A stretch of DNA of 61,316 nt from Acrocarpospora macrocephala (lineage in GTDB: Bacteria; Actinomycetota; Actinomycetes; Streptosporangiales; Streptosporangiaceae), in contig NZ_BLAE01000071.1 of NCBI RefSeq assembly GCF_009687865.1, positions 1 through 61,316 on the forward strand, read 5' to 3'. The notes under the pieces are model-generated. The model did not search any database, was not told the DNA's origin, and was given only the letters and a program-made list of their open reading frames with translations. The position numbers were made by a program, and so were the translations under genes. Positions within the stretch are counted from its first letter, which is position 1. The number at the start of each line of letters is the position of its first letter. Shown here piece after piece: positions 17,075 to 26,079 of this stretch.

Positions 17075-17932
17075 TTGGATGACAACGATCCGGTGGGTAC
17101 CGGCGACGCGCCCCCAGCGGCGGGCGGGAGCCGTACCGGGCGGAATCTGCCTGCGGCGATCGGGGTGGGGGCCGCGCTCGGAGCGCTGGTCATCGGGTCG
17201 CTCTACACGGTCAAGTCGTTGTTCCTGGTCGTGGTCATGGCGACCGTCGGCGTCGGCGTGCACGAACTGGTGAAGGCGTTCGCGTCGCGGCAGATCCGGG
17301 TGCCGCTGGTGGTGCTGCTGGCCGGGCTCGCGGCGATGCTGGGCGGTGCCTACTACGGCGGGCCGGTTTCGCTGGTCGGCGCGTTCGCGGTGACCGTGAT
17401 GGTGCTGCTGGGCGTGCGGACATTTCAGGGCGCGGATGGGTTTGTACGGGATGCCACGGCCAGCGTCTTCGTCGCGGTCTATCCGGCGCTCCTCGCCGGT
17501 TTCGTGGCGTTGCTGCTGCGCCCGGAGGATGGCGCCGGCCGGGTGGTCACCTTCGTCGCGATCACCGTCGCCAGCGACATCGGGGGCTACGTCGCGGGAG
17601 TCCTGTTCGGGCGGCACAAGATGTCACCGATCATCAGCCCGAAGAAGACCTGGGAGGGTTTCGCCGGGTCCGCGCTGGCCTGTGTCGTGGTCGGGGCCTG
17701 GCTGGTCGCGTGGCTGCTCGGCGGCGCGCTGTGGCAGGGCGCGATCCTGGGCGCGGTCATGGTCGTCTGCGCCACCATCGGCGACCTGATCGAATCGATC
17801 ATCAAACGCGATCTGGGCATCAAGGACCTGGGCACCCTGCTCCCCGGTCACGGCGGCGCGATGGACCGTCTGGACTCGCTCCTGTTCGCCCTGGTCCCGT
17901 GCTGGCTGCTGCTAAGCCTTTTCATCCACTAA
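17075..17932 (+). CDS. cdsA: Phosphatidate cytidylyltransferase
   Basis: 285 residues with about eight membrane segments. The C-terminal CDP-diglyceride synthetase signature is intact: GDLIESIIKRDLGIKD followed by LLPGHGGAMDRLDS, containing the metal-binding Asp residues. It makes CDP-diacylglycerol from phosphatidic acid and CTP for phospholipid synthesis. The first about 25 residues are hydrophilic, Asp/Gly-rich. TTG 17075 is chosen with AGGGAG 9 bases upstream. Last gene of the rpsB cluster. Confidence 0.95.
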   Translation: MDDNDPVGTGDAPPAAGGSRTGRNLPAAIGVGAALGALVIGSLYTVKSLFLVVVMATVGVGVHELVKAFASRQIRVPLVVLLAGLAAMLGGAYYGGPVSLVGAFAVTVMVLLGVRTFQGADGFVRDATASVFVAVYPALLAGFVALLLRPEDGAGRVVTFVAITVASDIGGYVAGVLFGRHKMSPIISPKKTWEGFAGSALACVVVGAWLVAWLLGGALWQGAILGAVMVVCATIGDLIESIIKRDLGIKDLGTLLPGHGGAMDRLDSLLFALVPCWLLLSLFIH

Positions 17933-17934
17933 AC

Positions 17935-17948
17935 GCCGATAAATCGGC
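17935..17948. terminator. Small hairpin between converging cdsA and SUFU genes
   Basis: GCCGAT (17935-17940) and ATCGGC (17943-17948) flank AA, in the 16-base gap between two stop codons. Weak but suitably placed for both strands. Confidence 0.35.
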
Positions 17949-18968
17949 TTAAATGCGGGTGTGCGGGGCTAGCCGGCTGGACAGCACCTCGTGTCCGCGC
18001 TCCGCCGCGAGCCGCAACTCGGTGTCCGTGATCGGCACAAGCCACAGCCACTGTACGGCGTCGCCCCCAAACGCAAATCCCGAAATATCCGGCAAGCCCG
18101 CCGGCTCCGCCAGCAAGATCACGCCCTCGTGGCCGTTGCCCAGCGGGAACGTGCCAGGCTGGTGATACCAGCGGGCCGTATGCCCGTGCCCCAGCCAGGT
18201 CACCGACCGCCACGGATACTGCCCCAGCCACAGGAACAACCGCGCCGCCATCCGGGGATCCTGCCGGGTCGCCACCGCGAGCTCCACCCGGGTCGGCGTG
18301 TCATACAGCTCAGCCGTCGGCATGCGCTGACAACTCATCCCCACCGTGGACAGGATCGTGTAATCCTGCCCAGGCCGCTCCGTCACCCCGATCCGCGGCA
18401 ACCCGCCCGCACTGGCGTCCCAATACCGCCCGGGCGGCCCCAACCGGCTGTCCAGATGCCCCATCACGAACTGCTGGAACGACGTCCAGCTCCCCTCCTT
18501 CTCCCGCCACTCCCAGTACGCCCTGGCCTTGCGCACCCGCGGCGTCAACCCGTCCAGCGCCTCCGCCAGCGCCCAGGCGAACGGCGATTCCCCCAGCGCG
18601 TCGCGCGCGTACCCCGGCATGCCCCGATCGAGATCGGCCCAGCCCGGGATGACGGCCAGCAGCTCCTCGCCCTCGTACAGCGCGACCCCGTCCCCCTCCT
18701 CGAACCACAGCACCCGCAGCCGCGTGCCGTCGAAGGGCTCGGTCCCCTGCGGGTAGCGGGTGTGCGAGCGCGGCATGATCGGCGGCAGCCCCGCGTTCAA
18801 CCGGCCAAGATCGACAGAGGTCGGCGCGGGCACATGATTGGCCAGCCAGACCGCCCCATGGACGATGCCGCCCGGGTCGCGCAGGTAAGCTACGGACGAC
18901 ACCTGATCGCACTCGACGGACAGCGTGCGGCTCCCGTAGGGATTGGCGCTGGTGAGCATGCTGTCCAA
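17949..18968 (-). CDS. Suppressor-of-fused (SUFU) domain protein
   Basis: 339 residues. The C-terminal 180 residues match the bacterial SUFU-like domain: PGQDYTILSTVGMSCQRMP, RVELAV, WLGHGHTA, then LLAEPAGLPDISGF and WLWLVPITDTELRLAAERG. The N-terminal half has a separate domain with LWFEEGDGVALYEGEELLAVIPGW, seen in longer actinobacterial members. Bacterial SUFU proteins often occur as immunity proteins in toxin systems, but many are stand-alone like this one; no toxin is adjacent. ATG 18968 is the first start; ATG 18959 is possible. It converges on cdsA and is divergent from rlmN. Confidence 0.88.
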   Translation of the reverse strand: MDSMLTSANPYGSRTLSVECDQVSSVAYLRDPGGIVHGAVWLANHVPAPTSVDLGRLNAGLPPIMPRSHTRYPQGTEPFDGTRLRVLWFEEGDGVALYEGEELLAVIPGWADLDRGMPGYARDALGESPFAWALAEALDGLTPRVRKARAYWEWREKEGSWTSFQQFVMGHLDSRLGPPGRYWDASAGGLPRIGVTERPGQDYTILSTVGMSCQRMPTAELYDTPTRVELAVATRQDPRMAARLFLWLGQYPWRSVTWLGHGHTARWYHQPGTFPLGNGHEGVILLAEPAGLPDISGFAFGGDAVQWLWLVPITDTELRLAAERGHEVLSSRLAPHTRI

Positions 18969-19058
18969 ACCTCACCTCCCGATCAGGACTCTATGGCCGC
19001 TTCCCGCCGTCGTTAAGTGCAGACGCGGCGATGAGTATCGAGATCCGAAGGATGGGCA

Positions 19059-20174
19059 ATGACCGAGGCGCTTCAGGCGGGCCAGCTGACCTTCATCGCG
19101 CCGCGCCGGGCCAAGCCGCAGCGGCACCTGGCCGACCTGACCATGGCAGAACGCCGGGCGGCGGTGGTGGAGCTCGGCGAGAAGGCGTTCCGCGCCGACC
19201 AGCTCTCCCGCCACTATTTCGGCAAGCTCACCGAGTCCGCCGACCAGATGACCGACCTGCCCGCCGCGTCCCGCTCGGTGCTCGCCCAGCTGATGCCCGA
19301 CCTGCTCAATCCGGTACGGGAGATCACCTGCGACAACGGCACCACCCGCAAGACGCTGTGGAAGCTGTTCGACGGCTCCCTGGTCGAATCGGTGCTGATG
19401 CGCTACCCCGACCGGGCCACGATCTGCGTCTCGTCCCAGGCCGGATGCGGGATGAACTGCCCGTTCTGCGCCACCGGCCAGGCCGGCCTGACCCGCAACA
19501 TGTCCACCGCCGAGATCGTCGGCCAGGTCGTCGCCGCCGCTCGCACGCTGGCCAGGGGTGAGGTTCCCGGCGGCCCCGGCCGGATCAACAACATCGTGTT
19601 CATGGGCATGGGCGAGCCGATGGCCAACTACAAAGCCGTCATCGGTGCCGTGCACCGCATGGTCGACCCCTCACCCGAGGGCCTGGGAATCTCCGCCCGC
19701 GGCGTCACGGTCTCCACTGTCGGCCTGGTCCCCGCGATCGAGAAACTCGCGAACGAGGGCCTTCCGGTCACCCTCGCCGTCTCCCTGCACGCCCCCGACG
19801 ACGAGCTCCGCGACACCCTCGTCCCGATCAACACCCGCTGGAAGGTCGCCGAGGTCCTCGACGCCGCCTGGGCCTACGCCGTGAAGACCAAACGCCGCGT
19901 CTCCATCGAGTACGCGCTGATCAAGGACATCAACGACCAGGAATGGCGCGCCGACCTCCTCGGCCGCCTGCTCAAGAACAAACTCGTGCACGTCAACCTG
20001 ATCCCCCTCAACCCCACCCCCGGCTCCAAGTGGACCGCCTCCCGCCCCGAAGACGAACGCGCCTTCGTCCACCGCCTGGAACACCACGGCGTCCCCGTCA
20101 CCGTGCGCGACACCCGGGGCCGCGAAATCGACGGCGCCTGCGGCCAGCTCGCCGCCGCCAACCCGACCGCCTGA
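19059..20174 (+). CDS. rlmN: 23S rRNA (adenine-2503-C2)-methyltransferase
   Basis: 371 residues, a radical SAM enzyme. The 4Fe-4S cysteines C130, C134 and C137 are in [10 protein letters not shown]123 (ICVSSQAGC) and C361 (IDGACGQLA) correspond to the two catalytic cysteines that carry and release the methyl group in E. coli RlmN. It methylates A2503 of 23S rRNA and A37 of some tRNAs. Usual neighbour of the frr-cdsA cluster in actinobacteria, here separated by the SUFU gene. Confidence 0.97.
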   Translation: MTEALQAGQLTFIAPRRAKPQRHLADLTMAERRAAVVELGEKAFRADQLSRHYFGKLTESADQMTDLPAASRSVLAQLMPDLLNPVREITCDNGTTRKTLWKLFDGSLVESVLMRYPDRATICVSSQAGCGMNCPFCATGQAGLTRNMSTAEIVGQVVAAARTLARGEVPGGPGRINNIVFMGMGEPMANYKAVIGAVHRMVDPSPEGLGISARGVTVSTVGLVPAIEKLANEGLPVTLAVSLHAPDDELRDTLVPINTRWKVAEVLDAAWAYAVKTKRRVSIEYALIKDINDQEWRADLLGRLLKNKLVHVNLIPLNPTPGSKWTASRPEDERAFVHRLEHHGVPVTVRDTRGREIDGACGQLAAANPTA

Positions 20175-20230
20175 CGGGTTTCGCACGAGCGCGCATGTAT
20201 TCGCGGGGTGGATCCTCGTAGGTTGGGAGT

Positions 20231-20890
20231 ATGACTCTTCCGAAGATTGTGTCTGCCGAGGAGTGGCAGGCCGCGCGTGATGAGCTGCTGATCGAGGAGA
20301 AGGCGGCCACCAGGGCGCTGGACGCGCTGGCCGCCAAGCGGCGGCGGCTGCCGATGGTGGAGTTCCGCACCGACTACGTGTTCGACGGGGCCGCGGGTAA
20401 GGCGGATCTGCTCGATCTGTTCGACGGGCGGCGGCAGCTGATCGCCTATCACTTCATGCTGGAGCCTGGGGGAGAGGCGTGCAGGGGGTGTTCGAGTTTT
20501 ACCGACAACATCGGGAATCTGGCGCACCTGCACGCGCGGGACACGACGTTCGTGCTGACGTCGCGGGCTCCGCTGGCCGAGATCGAGAGCGTCCGGCGGC
20601 GGATGGGGTGGACGGTGCCGTGGTATTCGACGGCCGGAGGGGCCGATTTCAACGGGGACTGCGGGGCGCGGATCGATCAGGGGTTCGGGCTGAGCGTCTT
20701 CCTGCGGGATGGCGATCGGGCGTTCCGGACATACTTCACGACGTCGCGTGGGGTGGATCGCATCAGGCCCGACTTCGAGCTGCTGGATCTCACGCCGTAC
20801 GGGCGGCAGGAGACCTGGGAGGACTCGCCGGAGGAATGGCCGCAGACGCCGCCGTACGGGTGGTGGCGGTATCACGACGAGTATCTCTAA
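20231..20890 (+). CDS. DUF899 family thioredoxin-like protein
   Basis: 219 residues. Members share a thioredoxin-like fold; visible motifs are SAEEWQAARDELL, LPMVEF..DYVFDG, LIAYHFML, the C-rich GEACRGCSSFTDNI (CxxC), and WYSTAGGADFNGDCG. The C-terminal PPYGWWRYHDEYL is diagnostic of the family. No substrate is known to me. ATG 20231 follows GGTTGGGAGT. It stands alone, converging on the ABC permease gene by overlap of 4 bases. Confidence 0.9.
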   Translation: MTLPKIVSAEEWQAARDELLIEEKAATRALDALAAKRRRLPMVEFRTDYVFDGAAGKADLLDLFDGRRQLIAYHFMLEPGGEACRGCSSFTDNIGNLAHLHARDTTFVLTSRAPLAEIESVRRRMGWTVPWYSTAGGADFNGDCGARIDQGFGLSVFLRDGDRAFRTYFTTSRGVDRIRPDFELLDLTPYGRQETWEDSPEEWPQTPPYGWWRYHDEYL

Positions 20891-21549
20891 GGGCGGGTGC
20901 GGCGAAGTCCGGCATATCCCAGTAGGCCTAGGCCGATCCATACGGTCGCTGAGACGACGATGGCGGGGAGCCGGGTGGCCAGGTCGCCGTGGTTGGCCGC
21001 GTGCATCCAGGTCATGGCGGGAAATGTCGCCCAGACCGATGAGGACCCTGCCATCAATATGGCGAAATATCCGCCTATGAGGGCCACGATGGAGATCGCG
21101 GGGGAGGGGAGGATGGCGCGGCTGGTGAGGGCGCCGATGACGGTTCCGGCCAGGACGGCCAGGGCGTGCAGGCCGATCCCGGTGGCCAGCGTGCCTACCG
21201 GCGGGATCGCCGCGAAACCCCCGGCCAGCGGCCAGACCAGGGCGATCAGGGCCAGGATCGTGTTGCACGCGAGCGCCGCCAGCAGCCCGCTCGCGAGCTC
21301 CGCCCGGCCGACCGCGGTGAGCGCGATCATGCGCTGCTCGTCCGGTTCGGTGTCCAGCAATCCCCGGGCCGCCCACGCGAACGCGGGGATCAGGATCGCC
21401 GCCGAGTCCGCGTACGAGCTCAGCTCGTTCCCCACCGGAACCCCCGTCGCGTACAGCAGGCTGATCACGACGAGCAGCAGGAGCAGCGGCTGGAACGCCC
21501 GGTGGGAGCGGGCATAACCGGCGATCCGGAACCGGGTCAGGGCGATCAT
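20887..21549 (-). CDS. ABC exporter permease subunit
   Basis: 220 residues with about six membrane segments (for example LLLLLVVISLLYATGVP and the C-terminal AIVVSATVWIGLGLLGYAGL). The RGLLDTEPDEQRMIALTA cytoplasmic loop resembles ABC-2 type permeases. ATG 21549 overlaps the stop of the ATPase gene (ATGA), so the two are translationally coupled. Together they form a small exporter of unknown substrate. Confidence 0.83.
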   Translation of the reverse strand: MIALTRFRIAGYARSHRAFQPLLLLLVVISLLYATGVPVGNELSSYADSAAILIPAFAWAARGLLDTEPDEQRMIALTAVGRAELASGLLAALACNTILALIALVWPLAGGFAAIPPVGTLATGIGLHALAVLAGTVIGALTSRAILPSPAISIVALIGGYFAILMAGSSSVWATFPAMTWMHAANHGDLATRLPAIVVSATVWIGLGLLGYAGLRRTRP

Positions 21550-22283
21550 TCGGCGGCCTCCACGGTCTCGTCCTGGCTCAGGAGCGGTTCGTGGCCTTCC
21601 GCCCGTAGGTGCGCGGCCAGCAGGCTCGCCCGTGACAGCGGCAACCGGACCGAGACGTTCAGGATGGGTTCGGACGCCTGCGTGGTCATCGGCCGGACCC
21701 GCGAGTCGCGGACTTCGTAGCGGGTGACGTTCGGGAGGGTGCGCAGGTCGCCCTGATGATCGCTGGCGACCACGATGCCGCCCCGGGTGGCGATCGCGTC
21801 CACGGTCAGCGCGATCTCGGCGCGGGCGGCGGTGTCCAGACCGGCGAAGGGTTCGTCCAGGATGAGCAGGTCGGGGCCGCAGAGCAGGGCCTGGGCGAGA
21901 CCCACCTTGTGCGCGCTGCCCTTGGACAGGTCGGGTAACCGCTGGCCGAGCAGGTGGTCCATGCGCAGGCGGGACGTCCACTCGTCGATGGCCGATTCGT
22001 CCACCTTCCGGATCGCCGCCAGGTGGCGCAGGTAGCCGGCGACGGTGAAAGGCTGGGCGGCGGGGAAACGTTCGGGGGCGTACCCGACGATGGCCGGGCG
22101 TCCGGTGACCGTGCCGCGGGTCGGACGGAGCAGGCCGGCGATCACTCTGAGCAGGGTGGACTTGCCGGAGCCGTTGGGTCCGACGACCTCGATCACGCTG
22201 CCGGGGGCGAGCTCCAGGTCGACTTCGGCGAGCACCCAGGGGTCCTTACGCCGGTAGCGGAGGTAGAGGCCGGATATGCGCAT
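21546..22283 (-). CDS. ABC exporter ATP-binding subunit
   Basis: 245 residues. Walker [10 protein letters not shown], signature LSKGSAHKVGLAQ (a degenerate form of LSGGQ), Walker B LLILDEPFAGLD and the H-loop in VVASDHQGD. The C-terminal about 40 residues form a variable accessory part. It powers the permease encoded just downstream. Divergent from the secreted M1 peptidase gene. Confidence 0.92.
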   Translation of the reverse strand: MRISGLYLRYRRKDPWVLAEVDLELAPGSVIEVVGPNGSGKSTLLRVIAGLLRPTRGTVTGRPAIVGYAPERFPAAQPFTVAGYLRHLAAIRKVDESAIDEWTSRLRMDHLLGQRLPDLSKGSAHKVGLAQALLCGPDLLILDEPFAGLDTAARAEIALTVDAIATRGGIVVASDHQGDLRTLPNVTRYEVRDSRVRPMTTQASEPILNVSVRLPLSRASLLAAHLRAEGHEPLLSQDETVEAAE

Positions 22284-22346
22284 GATGCCGGAAGGATATG
22301 CGGAAATGCCCCTTTGACTGGAGTCTCACGCGTGTAGATCTCAATA

Positions 22347-23747
22347 ATGGGGCGCATGCTTCGCAGACGAACCCCCCTCGCGGCGCTCGCCGTCGCCGGT
22401 TTGACGTTACTCACCCCCGCCGCCGCGCACGCGGAGGCGTACACGCCGGGCTCGGCCGGGCTGGGGGATCCCTACTTCCCGCACGCGGGCAACGGCGGGT
22501 ACGACGTCGACCACTACGACCTCAAGCTGCGCTTCAACCCGAAGACGGACGTGCTCAAGGCGACCGCGACGATCGCGGCCACCGCCACGAAGAACCTGTC
22601 CCGCTTCAACCTCGACTTCTCCGGCCTGAACGTCCGGAAGGTGGAGGTGGACGGGAAGAAGGCCAAATTCCGCCGTAAGGGCCAGGAACTCACCATCACC
22701 GCCGCCTACGGCCTGGCCGAGGGCAGCAAGTTCACCGTCCAGATCGAGTACGACGGCAAGCCGAAACCGGTCAACGACCCGGAACTCGGCGTCACCGGCT
22801 GGATCCACACCAAGGACGGCGCGACCGCGCTCGGCGAACCCGACGGCGCGCGGACGTGGTTCCCCGTCAACGACAACCCGAAGGACAAGGCCACCTTCGC
22901 GTACACGGTCTCGGTTCCGGTGGGCCTGACCGTGCTGGCCAACGGCGAGCCGCGCAATGTCGGGATTGTTCGGGTGCGTAATGGCTGGTCGTCGGTGAAG
23001 TGGGAGATGCGCGAGCCGATGGCCCCCTACCTGGCCATGGTCGCGATAGGCAAGTTCAAGGTCACCCAGGGCGTGGCCGCCGGGGTTACCAACATCACCG
23101 CGTACGACCCGGTGCTGGCCAAGACGTCCAAGCACCTGCACAAGACCACCGCCAAAGCCACCGAATGGGGCGTCAAGCACTTCGGTCCCTACCCGTTCTC
23201 CTCGACCGGCGGCATCGCCGACAAGGTGGACGTCGGGTACGCGCTGGAGACCCAGGGCCGCCCGGTCTACGACGGCGACGTCACCGACGACCTGCTGATC
23301 GTGCACGAGATCGCCCACCAGTGGTTCGGCAACAGCGTCGGCCCGCAGACCTGGAAGGACATCTGGCTCAACGAGGGCTTCGCGACCTACGCGGAATGGC
23401 TGTACGAGGAGACCCACAACGGTCCCACCGCCCAGCAGACGTTCGCGAAGCTGTACAAGAACAAGGGCGCGTTCTGGAACCTCAAGACGGGCAACCCCGG
23501 CCGTAACGGCATGTTCGACTGGGAAGCGGTGTACCAGCGCGGCGCGATGACGCTGCACGCGCTCCGCCAGAAGATCGGCGACGACACGTTCTTCGAACTC
23601 CTGCCCGCGTGGACGGAGAAGCACCGCCACGCCACGGCGACCACCAGAAACTTCATCGACCTCGCCGAGGAACTGTCCGGCCAGGACCTCGACCCCCTCT
23701 TCAACGCCTGGCTCTACAAGGCAGCCAAACCAAAACCGAACCTCTAG
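22347..23747 (+). CDS. Secreted M1-family metallopeptidase
   Basis: 466 residues. A signal peptide ([21 protein letters not shown]...AHA) leads an aminopeptidase-N-type N-domain ([11 protein letters not shown]) and gluzincin catalytic domain. Zinc and catalytic residues: H320, E321 and H324 in HEIAHQWFG, and E343 in [11 protein letters not shown], the expected 18 residues after the last His. The family GxMEN exopeptidase motif appears altered to [10 protein letters not shown]. The large C-terminal ERAP-like domain is absent, as in other short actinobacterial M1 enzymes. Likely an extracellular peptidase. ATG 22347 or ATG 22356 may start it. Confidence 0.93.
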   Translation: MGRMLRRRTPLAALAVAGLTLLTPAAAHAEAYTPGSAGLGDPYFPHAGNGGYDVDHYDLKLRFNPKTDVLKATATIAATATKNLSRFNLDFSGLNVRKVEVDGKKAKFRRKGQELTITAAYGLAEGSKFTVQIEYDGKPKPVNDPELGVTGWIHTKDGATALGEPDGARTWFPVNDNPKDKATFAYTVSVPVGLTVLANGEPRNVGIVRVRNGWSSVKWEMREPMAPYLAMVAIGKFKVTQGVAAGVTNITAYDPVLAKTSKHLHKTTAKATEWGVKHFGPYPFSSTGGIADKVDVGYALETQGRPVYDGDVTDDLLIVHEIAHQWFGNSVGPQTWKDIWLNEGFATYAEWLYEETHNGPTAQQTFAKLYKNKGAFWNLKTGNPGRNGMFDWEAVYQRGAMTLHALRQKIGDDTFFELLPAWTEKHRHATATTRNFIDLAEELSGQDLDPLFNAWLYKAAKPKPNL

Positions 23748-23754
23748 CCCGCGA

Positions 23755-23791
23755 AACGGCGCCGGGTCACTCGCCGTTATCCGGCGCCGTT
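23755..23791 (+). terminator. Hairpin downstream of the M1 peptidase gene
   Basis: AACGGCGCCGG (23755-23765) and CCGGCGCCGTT (23781-23791) form a perfect 11-bp stem with a 15-base loop, 8 bases after the stop. No T-run. The right arm is also part of the inverted repeat that begins at 23768. Confidence 0.5.
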
Positions 23792-24199
23792 AACGTCTCT
23801 CGTGGTTCTCGCCGCACCGGCGCCAAGAGCGGCCGGGGCATCCCGTTGGGGTTGCTAAGAGCCTGCAGACAATTAGCTTGCGTGCTCACGAAGGGTTCGC
23901 CGAGGTCCGTGGGCTGAGGGTCTATGGGCTATCTGACCGGCGGGCCGAGCGGCCTGGCCGGCGTGCCCCGGCCGTTCGGCGACGCGGGCCCTAACCGTGC
24001 GTGCGCGGAGAGGGGCTTGGGCGGGGTTGCCCGCTGGCCCGGAGCTACTGCCGCGCTTGAGGGAGGTGACCTTCAGCCCGTCGAGCAGGCCGGAGAGGGC
24101 CTGAGATCGTCATTGTCCGGTCGGAATGCCGCTGCAGCCCTTGGCGCCGGTGCGGCGAGAACTGTCACCTGCGTGAACGGCGCCGGATAACGGCGAGTG
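23768..24199. repeat. 432-bp element bounded by 78-bp inverted repeats
   Basis: 23768-23845 and the reverse complement of 24122-24199 are both 78 bases and match at 64 of 78 positions without gaps, including exact blocks of 24 and 23 bases. The interior (23846-24121) contains no recognisable gene. It fills most of the 527-base gap between the M1 peptidase and pentapeptide genes. A MITE-like or decayed mobile element, or a large cruciform, are possible readings. Confidence 0.6.
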
Positions 24200-24274
24200 G
24201 CTTGGCGACCTGCTCATGTCGTTTGATGTTCTAAGGTGCCTGGTGTCGGTTGAGGGTTGAGGGGGGCGGGTGCT

Positions 24275-25102
24275 GTGTCGGGGGAGCGGCAGCAGGGTTT
24301 GCGTGCGGACTGTGGGCAGTGTTTTGGGCTGTGTTGTGTTGCGCCGGCGTTTGCCAAATCGGCTGACTTCGCGGTGGACAAGCCTGCTGGGCGGCCGTGT
24401 GTCAATTTGAAGGGTGATTTCCGGTGTGGTATTCACTCGGAGCTTCGGGAGCGTGGGTTTTCGGGGTGCACGGTCTTTGACTGTTTTGGTGCTGGGCAGA
24501 AGGTTGCGCAGGTCACTTATGGTGGTCGGGACTGGCGGCGGGTGGCGGGGATCGCGGGTGAGATGTTCGATGTGTTCGCGGTCATGCGGCAGCTTCATGA
24601 GTTGCTCTGGTATCTGGCCGAGGCGTTGACGTTGGACGCGGCGCGGCCGGTCTACGGTGAGCTCGAACGGGCTTTCGATGCGACGGAACGGCTGACGTTG
24701 GAGAGTCCTGAGGTCTTGGTTCGGTTGGACTTTGGGGCGGTTCGGCAGGGGGTCAATGATCTGTTGCTGCGGGTGAGTGAGCTCGCACGGGAGAAACAGC
24801 CCGGCAAGAAGGATCTCCGTGGTGCGGACCTCATGGGAGCCGATCTGAAGGGCGCGGATCTTCGTGGGGCGAGCCTTCGCGGGGCGTACCTGATCGGAGC
24901 CGATCTTCGTGGTGCGGATCTGCGTGGAGCTGACGTCATCGGGGCTGATCTTCGTGGCGCGAAGATCGCCGGAGCCGATCTGACCGGAGCTGTCTTCCTC
25001 ATCCAGTCGCAGCTTGACGCGGCCAATGGTGACGCGACGACCAAGTTCTCGCCGTCGTTCCACCGGCCCGCTCACTGGCCGGACGTGTCGCAACCGAAAT
25101 GA
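24275..25102 (+). CDS. Pentapeptide-repeat protein with Cys-rich N-terminal domain
   Basis: About 275 residues. The N-terminal 75 residues hold seven or more cysteines in the pattern [15 protein letters not shown], then [17 protein letters not shown] and [15 protein letters not shown], a metal-cluster-like module seen in related actinobacterial proteins. A helical middle (about 85-175) contains [14 protein letters not shown]. From about residue 185 there are some 13 pentapeptide units ([15 protein letters not shown]) predicted to form a right-handed beta-helix. Pentapeptide proteins can mimic DNA (gyrase protection), but nothing proves that here. GTG 24275 is chosen because a G-rich ribosome-binding site precedes it; TTG 24257 is also in frame. 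Confidence 0.88.
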   Translation: MSGERQQGLRADCGQCFGLCCVAPAFAKSADFAVDKPAGRPCVNLKGDFRCGIHSELRERGFSGCTVFDCFGAGQKVAQVTYGGRDWRRVAGIAGEMFDVFAVMRQLHELLWYLAEALTLDAARPVYGELERAFDATERLTLESPEVLVRLDFGAVRQGVNDLLLRVSELAREKQPGKKDLRGADLMGADLKGADLRGASLRGAYLIGADLRGADLRGADVIGADLRGAKIAGADLTGAVFLIQSQLDAANGDATTKFSPSFHRPAHWPDVSQPK

Positions 25103-25118
25103 CGGGAAAAGTCACCAG

Positions 25119-26078
25119 GTGACCGACCCTCAAGGCCCTGTCGACTCCCTGCGTGTCCCGCGCTACGCGGGGCCCGCCACGTTCGCCCGTCTGCCCCGGC
25201 TGGATCAGGTTTCGCAGGCCGATATCGCCATCGTCGGTGTGCCGTTCGACAGCGGTGTCTCTTATCGTCCCGGTGCGCGGTTCGGTCCTAATGCCGTTCG
25301 TGAGGCCAGTCGGCTGCTGCGTCCCTATCATCCGGGCCTGGATGTCGCCCCGTTCGCGGTCGCGCAGGTGGCCGACGCCGGGGACATCGCCTGTAACCCC
25401 TTCAATATCGACGAAGCCGTTGAGACCATCCAGGATGCCGCCGCGGACCTCATGGTCGGCGGCACGCGACTGGTCACGATCGGTGGCGATCATACGATCG
25501 CGCTTCCCCTGCTCCGGGCGGCCGCCAGTGAACACGGGCCGGTCGCGTTGCTTCACTTTGACGCCCATCTGGACACCTGGGACACCTACTTCGGTGCCGC
25601 CTACACCCACGGCACGCCGTTTCGGCGCGCTGTCGAGGAGGGGCTGCTCGACACGGAGGCGCTCACGCACATCGGGACTCGCGGGTCTCTCTACTCCAGA
25701 AACGATCTCCCCGAGGATCGCCGCCTCGGGTTCGGCGTGATCACCAGCGCGGACGTCATGCGGCGTGGCGTGGATGAGATCGTTGACGTGCTCCGCCAGC
25801 GCGTCGGCACGCGTCCGCTCTACATCAGCGTCGACATCGACGTCCTGGACCCGGCGCACGCTCCCGGCACCGGCACCCCCGAAGCGGGCGGCCTGACCAG
25901 CCGGGAACTCCTCGAAATCCTGCGCGGCCTGACCGCCACCCATCTGATCGGCGCCGATGTCGTCGAGGTCGCGCCCGCCTACGACCATGCCGAGATCACC
26001 GGCATCGCCGCCGCCCACCTCACCTACGACCTGATCACCCTGATGGCCGCCGAAGGTCAGCGAGTCCGCCAGGAGTAG
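25119..26078 (+). CDS. speB: Agmatinase / guanidinobutyrase-type ureohydrolase
   Basis: 319 residues of the arginase superfamily. Mn ligands are in [19 protein letters not shown] and [19 protein letters not shown], and [20 protein letters not shown] is typical of agmatinases. Expected reaction: agmatine to putrescine and urea; a guanidinobutyrate substrate is an alternative. GTG 25119 is chosen as homology begins just after it. The polyamine uptake and degradation genes 2-10 kb downstream support a role in putrescine supply. It converges on the deaminase-like gene, with one base between stops. Confidence 0.92.
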   Translation: MTDPQGPVDSLRVPRYAGPATFARLPRLDQVSQADIAIVGVPFDSGVSYRPGARFGPNAVREASRLLRPYHPGLDVAPFAVAQVADAGDIACNPFNIDEAVETIQDAAADLMVGGTRLVTIGGDHTIALPLLRAAASEHGPVALLHFDAHLDTWDTYFGAAYTHGTPFRRAVEEGLLDTEALTHIGTRGSLYSRNDLPEDRRLGFGVITSADVMRRGVDEIVDVLRQRVGTRPLYISVDIDVLDPAHAPGTGTPEAGGLTSRELLEILRGLTATHLIGADVVEVAPAYDHAEITGIAAAHLTYDLITLMAAEGQRVRQE

Positions 26079-26079
26079 G

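Noticed and set aside
23846-24121. tRNA or small RNA gene in the interior of the inverted-repeat element
   Set aside because: No cloverleaf, no TTCGAATCC-like T-arm with matching stems, and no promoter evident.
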